64,000 nucleotides of DNA, from positions 11,179,507-11,243,506 of the forward strand of contig NC_067206.1 of assembly GCF_026262505.1 (NCBI RefSeq). The letters are read 5' to 3'. Position 1 is the stretch's first letter, and the number at the start of each line of letters is the position of its first letter. The stretch comes from Trichomonas vaginalis G3 (lineage: Eukaryota > Parabasalia > Trichomonadida > Trichomonadidae). Both the position numbers and the translations under genes were made by a program. Shown in pieces: positions 28,581-37,776 of the stretch. The notes beneath the pieces are model-generated. The model had not been told where the DNA came from, searched no databases, and saw only the letters and a program-made list of their open reading frames with translations.

Positions 28581-31262
28581 TTGAAAGGAACTATGAGAGT
28601 GAAGTACATGACAGCAATGACAAAAGGAACTAATATCAAACCTAATGAAATCGCTCACGAGGACATAGAGCTTAACAAGTACTTTGTGGAGTATCTTATA
28701 AGTGAAGAGTATGTAAGACCTTACTTCATGTTTGACAGCATGAATGAGGATGTTATTTCATGGTTAAAGAATATAAGCAATGTTTTCGGTAAGTACGTCA
28801 TAGATGACAAAGGTCTTGTTGTATTTTATGAGACAGCAATACGAACACAGGAACTAATGGATATTATGCACTCAACAGCAAAGAAAGGATTTAGTACTAT
28901 TGGCATGAATGAACATTGCAGGAATGACATATACAACCTATGCTCACGAAAGCCTTACACAAAAGCAATACAAATGATAGAACATAAGTGTCTAAGGTCA
29001 GCAAATGAAATCATTACTGTCAGTGGTTATGAAAGAACTGTTAGCAAAGATGAGTGGAAACAGCTATTCATATTAAGGAAGGACGTTGCTGAACTAGTTA
29101 AACCTGTTGCACAAACATTGTTTCAGATAAGACCAGCAATGACTAAGAACCCTTTGACCTTAGTCAATGAGACCATAGAGGTTGAAGATAATGACATGAA
29201 AGAACTAGGAATGAATGAGAGAAGTTGTGAAGGATGTTTGAGTCAAAAACATGGTTCTTCAGAGCTGTTAAGAAACTTAGTAAAGAACGACAGAAATATT
29301 TTATAGAGAAGTATTGCAAAGGATGTGTAAATGAATTGCTTGAAATAGAACTTAGAGACACTTTCACACTAAAGGACTTGAGAAGAAATAAGTACATGAG
29401 TGAAGAAGGTATTGACATAGCTAGTGTTATAAATGACTTAAGAAGATGTGTTGTCGTTATTGACGGAGCACGTATGACATATCTAGTGAAAGATTATGAT
29501 GGAATACGAGACACAACAACACTTGTGTCAGTAGATAGCAAGGAATTCAATAAGCTCATGAAGAGTGTTTATGTAGGACGTATTGAGGAGAAGGATGTGA
29601 ACGCACTGATGATTTATGAAGCGGGTCAGAACAAGAACTATCTTATGAAGTCAGGCATGAGATTCTTTGACGAAAGAGATGACATTTACAGCTATTTCAG
29701 AGGATATGAGTATGAGGTACTGAATGAAGTAGATGAAAGCGTTATTGAAGGATATTTGAAACATGTTCACGATGTCATATGTAATGAGGATGAAGAGCTT
29801 TATGAGTATGTTTTGAACTGGTTCGCCTACATCGTTCAAAATCCTTGTGGAAAGACTGGAACAGTACTTTTGTTAATAGGAAAGCAAGGAACTGGTAAGA
29901 ATGTACTTAGTAATGTTCTATGCGAGCTCATTAGCAAGTACGCCAACAATAATATAACGGCAATAGAGAATGTGGTTGGTAGATTCAATGCTGCTATTGA
30001 GAACATGAAGCTCATCGTATGCAATGAACTAAGCTCATGCGATACGTCTAAGGTCATGAACCACGACGCACTAAAGTCAATAGTAACAGAGACTCAGTTG
30101 GACTTAAATCAGAAGTGTCAGCCAGTAAGAAAGATAGAGAATGTTTGTAATATCATCATGATATCTAACAACTTCAACTCAGTAAAGATTGACAAAGACG
30201 ACAGAAGATTTGTTGTCATTGACGTAAGCAGCAGATACAAAGGAAATTACGAATATTTCTCAAATCTCATTGAAAGCTTTAATGAAGAGTTTTATTCAAA
30301 CTTACTGACGTACTTCATGAAGAAAGATTTAAGTGAATTTGATGTAAGGAAGATACCATTCACCAGGGCTAAACAAGAACTCATCGAAATGAACAAAACA
30401 CCTTACCAAATGTTTTACGAGGAGTTCTATGAAAAGTTTGTATCCGGATGGAATTGTACAGAGTGCTACAGAAGATATAAAGAATTTGCGAAGGAGAATG
30501 AATTCTTTGCATGTAGTTCAAATGTATTTGGTGGCAAGATGAGAGAATTTGTGAAGAGAAGTAGAAAGCGAGACGGTTCTGCAAGAAGTTATATTTACGA
30601 AGCAAGTATGATATTAGAAGGTCGTGGAAAGAAAGAAACAGTGAATTATGAGGAAGTGCTTGAAAAATTCATGGAGTACATGGGAAGCAATATAACATAC
30701 AACAAAGACATATACAGTGAGTTTAAGTACTACTGTGAACAGCATGAGATTGAAGTAATGAGTAAAGGAGACTTTGAAACGCTTATGAAAGACAGTAAGG
30801 AGGTCATTCATGAACAATGATGAAATAGTTCATGAGAACAGTGAGGAGGTCATACATGAGAACAGTGATGAAATAGTTCATGAGAACAGTGAGGAGGTCA
30901 TACATGAGAACAGTGATGAAATAGTTCATGAGAACAGTGAGGAGGTCATACATGAGAACAGTGATGAAATAGTTCATGAGAACAGTGAGGAGGTCATACA
31001 TGAGAACAGTGATGAAATAGTTCATGATGTCGTTCGTGAAGAAGCCATTGCAACAAAGAATAATATAAAGGATTTCATAGAACTTAACAAGGAGGAGTTT
31101 AAAGAAGGCTATGAAGTGAAAAGATGTGAAGAAGATTTCTTGGCGTATTTGAAGAAAAAGAGACTAAAGCCAATGGCTCAAAATAAGTTTCAATCGATGT
31201 TTGAAAAGAAACGTTTGAGCTATGGTGGTGTAAGAAGCACATATTACTTTGTTAAGAAGTGA
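28581..31262 (+). pseudogene. SF3 helicase with HENS repeats, right arm, two frameshifts
   Basis: This is the same gene as the left-arm pair at 20840-23619. The first frame runs 28581-29306; a missing C after GAGTCAAAA near 29250 shifts it. The second frame (29234-30820) holds the whole SF3 motif set (GKQGTGKN near 29878) and reads straight on into MREFVKRSRKRDG, showing that helicase and repeat tail are one protein of about 890-920 residues. A short deletion at the start of the HENS block (about 30815) breaks it again, and the last frame (30810-31262) completes the repeats and the basic C-terminus. The breaks differ from those in the left arm, so each arm is intact where the other is broken. 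Confidence 0.85.
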
Positions 31263-31906
31263 GGACATTTATTTTTGTCGTTAGTGTTGGAGTTTGTGTT
31301 TGTTGTTAGTGTTTGTCATTTGTGCTGAAGTTAGTACTTGATGTTAGTGTTGGAGTTTGTGTTTGTTGTTAGTGAGAGAATAAATTAAATCATGAACTTT
31401 GCCATGGTCTCTGTCCCTAGTAGTTTTCATTAAGTTCTGGAAATAATGAAAGTCATAAACTTTGCCATGGTCTCTGTCCCTAGTAGTTTTCATTATCTCA
31501 CAGAGTTAATGAAAGTCATACTTTCTATCAGATGAAGCATGCAGATGAACATAATGAAAGTTAGTGAGTTTGCCACGAGTTATGAATAAAATATTGGCAT
31601 ATTAGATAAGATAGCTGATGAAACAGATGAAGATAAATTAAATCTTGGACTTTGCCACACTCTGTCCCTAGTTCCTCAAAATCCTTGACAACGTTGCTTA
31701 GAAATTTTGGTTCAAAACCTCATCTGATTTTAATCTGTTATGCTACCTGTTAAGTTTCGCGAGATTATAAATGTCATGGAGTTATATAAAAAGGAGGGAC
31801 AGCTAGGGGCACTGGAAGTACTTGTAAGGCTATCTGTTAAGATTGCATGAAATACTAAAAAGTCATGAAATACATTATCGCTGTGCTAGCTTCACCTTAG
31901 AGTAAA
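31263..31906. other. Non-coding interval with short direct repeats (right arm)
   Basis: The inverse of 20196-20839, with the same paired CTCTGTCCCTAGTAGTTTTC blocks. No gene is seen. The TTATATAAAAAGGAGGGACAG tract near 31783 could belong to a promoter of the small gene at 31907. Confidence 0.6.
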
Positions 31907-32142
31907 ATGTCAAATAAAGTCACTGAAGCAATGAAACAAAAGTTTTTGGTAGAATACCTTAAATCAGGAACTATTCCAGAAGGTTTTTACGTTCATACTA
32001 TGAAGGATGGTAGAGTTCAGTTTAGAAAGATAAAGCAACCATTAGATAAAGAAGGTATATTAAGGAAGATTAAACTTCATGAGGCAACATTGCTAAACTT
32101 AAGAAGAAGTTAGAAGAGTTGGAGAAAGGAAGAGAGTTATAA
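31907..32142 (+). pseudogene. Small helical element protein, right copy with 1-nt deletion
   Basis: The twin of 19959-20195. One base is missing in CATGAGGC(C)AACATTG near 32085, which replaces the final coiled-coil part by a short wrong-frame tail ending at 32113. The original stop is at 32140-32142. Everything upstream matches the left copy. Confidence 0.8.
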
Positions 32143-32159
32143 AGCAATGAATTCAAGTG

Positions 32160-32207
32160 GGTGAAAAAACAGGTGAAAAAAGAGGTGAGATCTCACCACT
32201 TCACCTA
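32160..32207. promoter_or_regulatory. AGATCT-centred palindromic box, GGTGAG version (right arm, outer)
   Basis: Core GGTGAGATCTCACC at 32184-32197; mirror of 19895-19942. It lies between the two small plus-strand genes. Confidence 0.8.
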
Positions 32208-32303
32208 AATTTAAATGGATGTTTTCATACGTGTGAGGGTGGTGATATCATTAATTTTTAAGTTTATTTTATTATTTTACTGAAAATTTTTATTTGGATG
32301 TAA

Positions 32304-32588
32304 ATGACAGAACAAAAGCAACTCATTCGAATTCCACAGTATAACAAACATACATTTAAACATTTATTCTTCCTTCCTGAGCATAACATGTTCTTTCAAA
32401 TACATCCGAGACCAGTTGACTTTTCATTGACTGTTTATAAAGATAGAAATAGTTATATCATTAAACCATACGATGACGAAGGTAAGTTATGTAAATTGTA
32501 CGTTAAGAAGTTAGAGAAAGTTTATGGCTTCAAGTATGACTACAATAGGGTTAACACTGATGATGAAGATATTGAGGAAAATTTATGA
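32304..32588 (+). CDS. Small element protein, terminal-gene family (94 aa)
   Basis: A 94-residue protein, the intact copy in the palindromic element. It has HTFKHLFFLPEHNMFFQIHPR near the N-terminus (a pattern shared with 2491-2811), then FSLTVYKD and an acidic C-terminus (NTDDEDIEENL). It lies 230 bp from the element end. The start is in TGTAAATG after a T-rich stretch. No enzyme motif is visible and the function is not known. Its constant place next to AG-type ends in three copies suggests a job tied to the element end or to early expression. Confidence 0.7.
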   Translation: MTEQKQLIRIPQYNKHTFKHLFFLPEHNMFFQIHPRPVDFSLTVYKDRNSYIIKPYDDEGKLCKLYVKKLEKVYGFKYDYNRVNTDDEDIEENL

Positions 32589-32817
32589 GAACATTAGTGA
32601 AGTTGTTAGTGAGAACGATAGTGATAACGTTTATTTTTACATTAGTGAGTTCGTTAGTGAAGTGAAGTGGGTGGTGGTTTTGTAAATATTTAAGGTTAAG
32701 TTAGTGTTGTCGTTTGTGTTGTAAAATATACGTTAACGGTTTTGTAAAGTGTCAAATTCACAAGTATTGGGTAAGGTGGAACGCAGTGCCACCATAACCA
32801 AGACTTGTATACTAACT

Positions 32818-32822
32818 AATAT
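32818..32822. repeat. Target-site duplication AATAT, right copy
   Basis: Directly follows the CTAACT terminus; see the left copy at 19280-19284. Confidence 0.85.
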
Positions 32823-33176
32823 ATTGAGGGTATAGAGTTTGTGAGATGTCATTGGACAGAGTTGTATGAAAAATATAAAGACAAGGAAAATGTTTTCTTT
32901 ATAGTGGACCCGCCGTTCTATAACACATGGGATTTTCAATACCAAGTAGACTGGACTTTGAGAGACTCTTTAGAAACTTTAGACGTTTTACATAACCATC
33001 CATGCTTTTACTTTACATCCGATAAAAGTGGTTTGGAAACCGTTATGAGATGGCTAGAAGATATAAACGACTATGAGTTTATATATGACAAGATAGAATA
33101 TGAGAGAGGTCCTATAAACTGGAGAAAGTGTCATAACAAAGAAATTTTATTAGTAAGTAAATGTGGTTTGAAATAG
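32823..33176 (+). pseudogene. D12-type DNA adenine methyltransferase, C-terminal part
   Basis: The frame that continues from the N-terminal part resumes here directly after the AATAT copy. It contains FFIVDPPFYNTW, where DPPF is the catalytic (D/N)PP(Y/F) motif of adenine methyltransferases, then CFYFTSDKSGLETVMRWL. It ends LVSKCGLK at 33176. An internal ATG at 32841 allows a shorter open frame, but that product would lack the AdoMet-binding motif and so should be inactive. The total coding length without the insert is about 270 codons, normal for the family. Confidence 0.85.
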
Positions 33177-33292
33177 GACTACTTGTTTTAGGTTTTTTCC
33201 ATTGTGTCATTTATTTATTTGACGTGGCAGAAAAGTACAGAGAATATGAAGATGAACCAATGCCTGCAAATGTTCAGTATATGTACTCGTAA
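33161..33292 (+). CDS. Small membrane-segment protein (43 aa)
   Basis: An ATG inside the last codons of the methyltransferase (overlap 16 bp) opens a 43-residue frame. It starts with a hydrophobic segment (FEIGLLVLGFFHCVIYLF) followed by a charged, Glu/Tyr-rich tail (KYREYEDEPMPANVQ). It fits the compact packing of element genes and looks like a single-pass membrane protein. The function is unknown. It is short, so support rests on the overlap, the composition and the position. Confidence 0.45.
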   Translation: MWFEIGLLVLGFFHCVIYLFDVAEKYREYEDEPMPANVQYMYS

Positions 33293-33315
33293 GAGATATT
33301 TTTATCTAATATTAA

Positions 33316-33678
33316 ATGGACGCACAGAACTTAGCGAATGCACAGCAACCTGGACAACCAAACCCAGAGAATATTCCAAATGAAGTTAGAATACAAACTG
33401 CAATGGCAAACTATGGTCAAGTGCCAACAGATGTACAAATGCAAACTGCCATGTCAAATGACGCTGCGTTAGGTTTGCCACCATGGTATGCAAATATGAG
33501 ATGGAAAGAGTTTTTATACAAACCCTGAAGTGGGATATAAAAACTTTATGCAGATGACGCGAACACAGGAGTTGACCCAGAATATGTTTTCTACCAGAGG
33601 AGAAACAGAATGTATGAGCTCCAGTTAAAGAATGCTATGGAACTCAACAGGAAACGTAAGAGACTAGGCGGACATTAG
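33316..33678 (+). pseudogene. Unknown element protein, Asn/Gln-rich N-terminus, frameshifted
   Basis: The start is in CTAATATTAAATGG. The first 70 codons contain two copies of a motif, (V/I)(R/Q)(I/M)QTAM(A/S)N, and a segment LGLPPWYANMRW. The frame then breaks near 33526 (CAAACCCTG) and again near 33557. The last part, in the original frame, reads DPEYVFYQRRNRMYELQ and ends RKRKRLGGH at 33678, giving a basic tail. The whole would be about 120 residues. I do not recognise it; size, basic end and neighbours suggest a virion-associated protein. Confidence 0.5.
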
Positions 33679-33695
33679 ATTTTTACATATAGTAA

Positions 33696-33938
33696 ATGGG
33701 TTTCTTCAGTAAGATAGGAAACTTCTTTCGAAATGTTGGAAGAGGTATATGGAATGGAATAAAAACCGTAGGAAGAGGAATTTGGAACGGAGTCAAAAAT
33801 ATTGGTAAAAGAGTAGGTCAGTTTGTTGTATTATACCTAAAGACCCTGAACCAGAAGAACAAGCTCCTGTTATACAACAGCCTGAACCTGCACCACAGTC
33901 TAGTTGGCAACCAAATCCAACACCTCAACCGTATTAAA
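33696..33938 (+). pseudogene. Amphipathic-helix element protein, frameshifted
   Basis: The protein opens MGFFSKIGNFFRNVGRGIWN and contains a doubled unit, (V/T)GRGIWNG(I/V)K, which makes a long amphipathic helix. After about 45 codons a frameshift near 33825 takes the frame off. The alternative frame gives a Pro/Glu/Gln-rich tail (PEPEEQAPVIQQPEPAP) ending with TAA at 33936-33938. The amphipathic start plus Pro-rich tail resembles membrane-lytic minor capsid proteins such as adenovirus protein VI, but only in general character. The start context is ATAGTAAATGG. Confidence 0.45.
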
Positions 33939-33941
33939 AAG

Positions 33942-34790
33942 TTATATTTTTACCGTTCGATAGTAGTTGTATATGAAACTAAGTTCTAAGTAAAACGCAT
34001 GGTATAATGGAATTATTCTTTTTCTTCCATCTGTAGTAAACCATACTTGAAAGTCTGAAATACTTCCACTTGGTGGTTCGTATAACTTTGTAGGTTTTTT
34101 CGTAAAAGTCATTTGCCAAGCATAAAAAAGAGTTTTGGGCGCCAGAAAATGAAGCATGAACAATAATAGCATCTTGGTCGAAAATATTTTCATATGTTCC
34201 ATTAGGGTTTTCGACTTCATAAAAGTCTGGGTGTACTGGATATGCTGCAGGCTGATTTAACATCCTCATAAATCTATACCATGCCAAGTTGTTATATTTT
34301 GTAGAAATATAAACGTTTTCTCCAAGGTCTTCTATTCTATTGATTTTAACAGTTGCATTTTTCCTGTCATAAATAATATCGAGATGGTACTCTCCCTCGT
34401 CAATGTTATACTGGTTTGCATATTCGATATAGATATTGTTTATTTTTCTTGAAAAGCTTGAAGAGTTGTTTCTAAGTTTACAAGCAAACTAACTTGTAAA
34501 AGTTTTCCCTGTTCAAATTTCTCATACATACGTTTTTCTTTGTTATAGTATCGAACTTCAAAACCGACCGTAAATGGGAAACCATGTATGGCTTCTGAAA
34601 TGAACTTCATTCTACGAAAGCCAATAGCTTTTGTGACAGATGGGTCTCTTAGCCATCTTAATGGGTAGTCAAAACGATAGCCTTCATGCTTTACGGTCTC
34701 TGTCTCAAACTTTTGACCGACATTAGTAAAAAGTTCATCTAATGGTTTAGTTGTAGCAACTCTTGAATTTTCTTTTTCTATTGGAAGCAT
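33942..34790 (-). pseudogene. Predicted virion protein, three-member family, frameshifted
   Basis: The gene starts at 34790, with the first frame open to 34440. It has the family motif YRFDYPLRWL and KAIGFRRM, and later frames (33979-34287 and 33942-34220) carry FSGAQNSFLCLANDFYEK and FQVWFTTDGRKRIIPLY. Its closest relative in the window is 40683-41534, which shares these phrases (FSSSNNSFLCIGKDFY, FQVWFTTNG, LELSFIYNY). At least two frameshifts make it a pseudogene. It is divergent from the fibre gene, with 18 bp between start codons across the near-palindrome TTTTATCTAGAATAAAA. Confidence 0.65.
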
Positions 34791-34808
34791 ATTTTATCTA
34801 GAATAAAA

Positions 34809-36215
34809 ATGTCGAAAGATATTGCTTCCATGAGAGAAATACAACACAACCGACAACTCATTATGCAAGCTCTAAATAAGAACACAACAAACTTTTCAAA
34901 CTATTCTAAGATATCTGAGTCATTGAAAGAAGGAAACTTAAAACTGACATTAAACCCTTTAACAGATGAGTTTCTATTTCAAGACAAGAAGAACAATACT
35001 GTCTGTATAAATCCAACAAAAGGAACTTTAAACGAGAAACCTATAAATGAACTTCTTTTGAAAGCAGATGTTGACAACAAAGCTGACAAAGAATATGTAG
35101 ACGATGCAATAGCAAAAGAAGAAGAAAGAGCTAACAATGCTTATGCAAAAAGAACATACTCATCCTGAACTAGCAGACAAAACATATGTTGACAATAAAA
35201 TGTCAAGTGAAGTGACGAGAGCTGAAAACGAATATTCTAAAAAGACTCATACACATTCTATATCTGAAATAACAGACTTAAACGTTAGCCTTGAAAAGAA
35301 AGCGGATAAGGAATATGTGGCTAGTAAGTTAGAGAAGAAAGCAGATAAGGAATATGTGGATGAAAAAGATAATGAAATTAAAGAAAGGGCTGAATGGTAT
35401 CATGAATGGACATCGAAGATTTTAAAAACTAAAGCTGATACAGGATGGGTTTCAGGATGTTTAGACCTTAAAGCAGATAAAACTTATGTTAACGATGAGT
35501 TAGAGAAGAAAGCAGACAAGAACCATACACATGATTTCTTCACAACTGTTGCTATAGAAAGTATTGAAGGAACGGTTGAAGGAACTGGTGGGGATGCATT
35601 ATATTGTAAACCTCCTAACTTTCCACAAGGTTTAACATCGGATGACGACATAACGACGATGAGAAACATTAGATGTAAAGATGTTTATGTCATGAAGGAT
35701 GAACATAATATTAAATTCACTGCTCAAGATTTATATGACAAGAAAGCAGACAAAACAGAGCTTCAAACATTAAGACAGAAATACTTCAAAAATTATATCC
35801 TATAGGCTCTATTTATACGTCAATGAACTCTACCAGACCAGAAGTAGTACTTGGTTTTGGAACTTGGACTCAAATAGTCGACAGGTTTTTGTATTGTGCA
35901 AACTCTTCAAAGGAAACAGGTGGAAGTAAAACGATTTCAGGTGAAAATTTACCTGCACACAGTCACTACATAGATTTAAGTACATCTCAAGCAGGTTGGC
36001 ATAAGCATAGATATTGGGATTGGTCAGCAATGACAAAAGGTAAAGGATATGATGTTAAAGACAACGTTAAGTTTGCTATAAATTGTTACTGGAGTAACAC
36101 TGAGGGAGGAGGAAACCATACACATCACGTTTCAGGATATACGCAAACAACGGGACAAAGTAAAGAATACATGCCACTTTACATGACAGTTTACGCATGG
36201 TATAGAAATGCTTAG
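34809..36215 (+). pseudogene. Trimeric fibre protein with phage Gp10-like tip, two frameshifts
   Basis: Three frames join into one fibre of about 465 residues. The first (34809-35168) ends in a run of five A near 35150. The second (to 35805) continues with a shaft built from repeats of KADKEYVDxK plus two HTH motifs (KKTHTHSISEITDL, KNHTHDFF). The third (35823-36215, entered near 35785 at YPIGSIY) is the tip: FGTWTQI, NLPAHSH, NHTHHVSGYTQTTG and the closing PLYMTVYAWYR are typical of the T4 Gp10 C-terminal/tail-collar trimerisation domain. Such fibres mediate surface attachment in phages. Finding one in a Maverick supports virion formation by active relatives. Both breaks are single-base. Confidence 0.75.
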
Positions 36216-36217
36216 TC

Positions 36218-37170
36218 GTCATTTTCAACTTCTTTAGCATATTCGTCAGGAGTTGTCTTATATTTGTTAGGAACTGTTTTGAAAGTATACCACCTTGAAC
36301 TTTGACAAGTTTGAAACGAGGTCTGGCAATAGTAGTTTTATCTTCTGCTTGCAGTCTGTACATTTTGCCATGTTTGCCTAAAACTTCATAATATTCTCTT
36401 GTATACTTTCTTCTATTTTTACGAACACGAATGTGAGTACCTGTCGGGTTCCCATTGTTGTCATAGTCAATAGTATTTTCATATGGGTCGCGTTTAGGTA
36501 TTTCTATTTTTACTTTGTCACCTTTCTGAAGTTTGAAGCCGGCATTCTTTCTTGTTTGTCTCTTTTGACTAAATTATTAAATATATAGTCTTTCTCTAAG
36601 TCAGGGTTGTTTTTCATTTCTTCGGGGGAGTGGTTTCCAAACCTTTTGTTTACGGTTATTGTAAATATTTAAAACTTGTCTCATCTTTGCCTGGGAGAAG
36701 TGTCTATACTTGTCGTCATATGACATTTCATTTCTTCACCACCTTGTGGTTGGTTTAAGTCTCTTAACATTTTTATACAACCGTCAATGACACCAAGAGC
36801 AGAATGGTTTTGGTCGACAATGAAATATTGGTTTACATTTTTTGAACGCAGATAGTTTTTTACATCATCTGATTTGAAAGAACTTTCACAGTCAGATGTC
36901 AGTTTTGTTGGATGGTATTTGTCAACGAATATTGTCAAAGCAGTTTTTCACATCTAAAATATTTTTTGGACCATAATGGTATGGCTTCACAGTATCTTGT
37001 GTTTTGACCGACAAATATTAGCCAGTTATGGTGGTCCATCTGTTCTAACTCTCGGAATGTTTTCCAAGATATCCATAAACCAAGCATTTGGTGTTGAACT
37101 AAAGATTTTTATCATGAGTGCTTTCTTTGTCGCTTTAGAAACATAGGGGTCCTTGTTTGGATTCGTCATT
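36218..37170 (-). pseudogene. rve-type integrase, several frameshifts
   Basis: Read on the minus strand from 37170 the frames give MTNPNKDPYVSKATKKA, then AWFMDILEN (first catalytic Asp), then HHNWLIFVGQNTRYCEA, then LTSDCESSF (second Asp) and HSALGVIDGCIKMLRD, where Asp stands in the place of the usual Glu. After a gap comes a basic, strand-rich C-terminal domain (KGDKVKIEIPKRDPYEN, ARPRFKLVKVQGG) that looks like the SH3/chromo-like end of Maverick integrases. Integrases of this family insert the element and make the 5-6 bp target duplication. At least four frame changes show the gene is dead. It is convergent with the fibre gene. Confidence 0.75.
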
Positions 37171-37182
37171 TTTTATCCTATA

Positions 37183-37586
37183 AGAAATTGGTTTATTTGG
37201 CGCATTAGCAGGAGTTGCATCCAGATTTTTACCCGCAGTGGGAACAATAGCCAGAGGTGTATTTGGAGTTGGAAGGAAGATTTTGAGTACATTAGGTATA
37301 CTTAAAGAGAAAGCACAACCTAATTATACAAACTGTACAGAAAGGTTGGGATGTAGCACGAGATGCAACAAATCTTATTCCAAATCCTGAAACAAGAGGA
37401 AAAGTTCAAGGATGGATGGACAATGTAGGAAGACAAGCAGGAAACTTTATAACAAAGCAAATGACTACTATAACCAAGCAGGACATATATGGACAAGGTG
37501 AAAGATTCTTTAACAGAGGATATAACCATGCACAACAATGGGTAAACAATAACCAACCTCAACCGCCTCAAACGTGGGGAATGTAA
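37183..37586 (+). pseudogene. Gly/Ala-rich amphipathic element protein, frameshifted
   Basis: A coding frame, without a clear ATG, starts near 37183 (IGLFGALAGVASRFLPAVG). It shifts near 37325 and continues QKGWDVARDATNLIPNPETRG to a Gln/Pro/Asn-rich end (NNQPQPPQTWGM) with TAA at 37584-37586. Total about 130 residues. The hydrophobic-amphipathic start and Pro/Gln-rich end repeat the design of the gene at 33696. A minor capsid role is inferred from this and the neighbourhood. Confidence 0.45.
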
Positions 37587-37605
37587 AGTTTTTTACTGAG
37601 ATGAA

Positions 37606-37770
37606 ATGAACAATACAGCATTGAGACAAATGGGTTCAAGATGGATTTGTCGGCTTCCAGCAGTTACACCACGTGTTTGTCAAGTTCTTCCTATACCTCA
37701 GGAAGTTTTAGACCGACTTAAAAACAACAACAACCAGTTGAAAACAAACCAAACTAAAATTTTTTACTGA
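37606..37770 (+). CDS. Small basic element protein (54 aa)
   Basis: A 54-residue frame starting in GAGATGAAATGA. It is basic and Arg/Pro/Asn-rich (GSRWICRLPAVTPRVCQVLPIP, then a helical end). The 20 bases before the start (TTTTTTACTGAGATGAA) are repeated exactly in front of the next gene at 37777. The repeat means the stop codon TGA of this frame lies inside the next gene's leader. The function is unknown. Confidence 0.4.
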   Translation: MNNTALRQMGSRWICRLPAVTPRVCQVLPIPQEVLDRLKNNNNQLKTNQTKIFY

Positions 37771-37776
37771 GATGAA

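Larger units (their letters stand above)
19285..32817. mobile_element. Palindromic nested element (13.5 kb) with SF3 helicase genes
   Basis: The left arm (19285-25902) and right arm (26050-32817) are inverted copies with very few base differences, separated by a 147-bp unique spacer. The ends are AGTTAGTATAC...GTATACTAACT with the 5-bp duplication AATAT. Each arm carries, from the end inward, a small terminal gene, a 68-78 aa gene, a helicase gene with a repeat tail and a short-repeat array. There is no polymerase, integrase or capsid gene. The arms differ in array length (right longer by about 248 bp), in HENS repeats (left longer by about 99 bp) and in single-base frameshifts. Confidence 0.92.
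26050..32817. repeat. Right arm of the palindromic element
   Basis: A 6,768-bp inverse of 19285-25902, 150 bp longer because its repeat array is about 248 bp longer and its HENS block about 99 bp shorter. Confidence 0.92.

Noticed and set aside
37320..37571. Minus-strand open frame of 83 codons
   Set aside because: It is antisense to the frameshifted Gly/Ala-rich gene at 37183-37586, whose plus-strand frames have clear coding composition.
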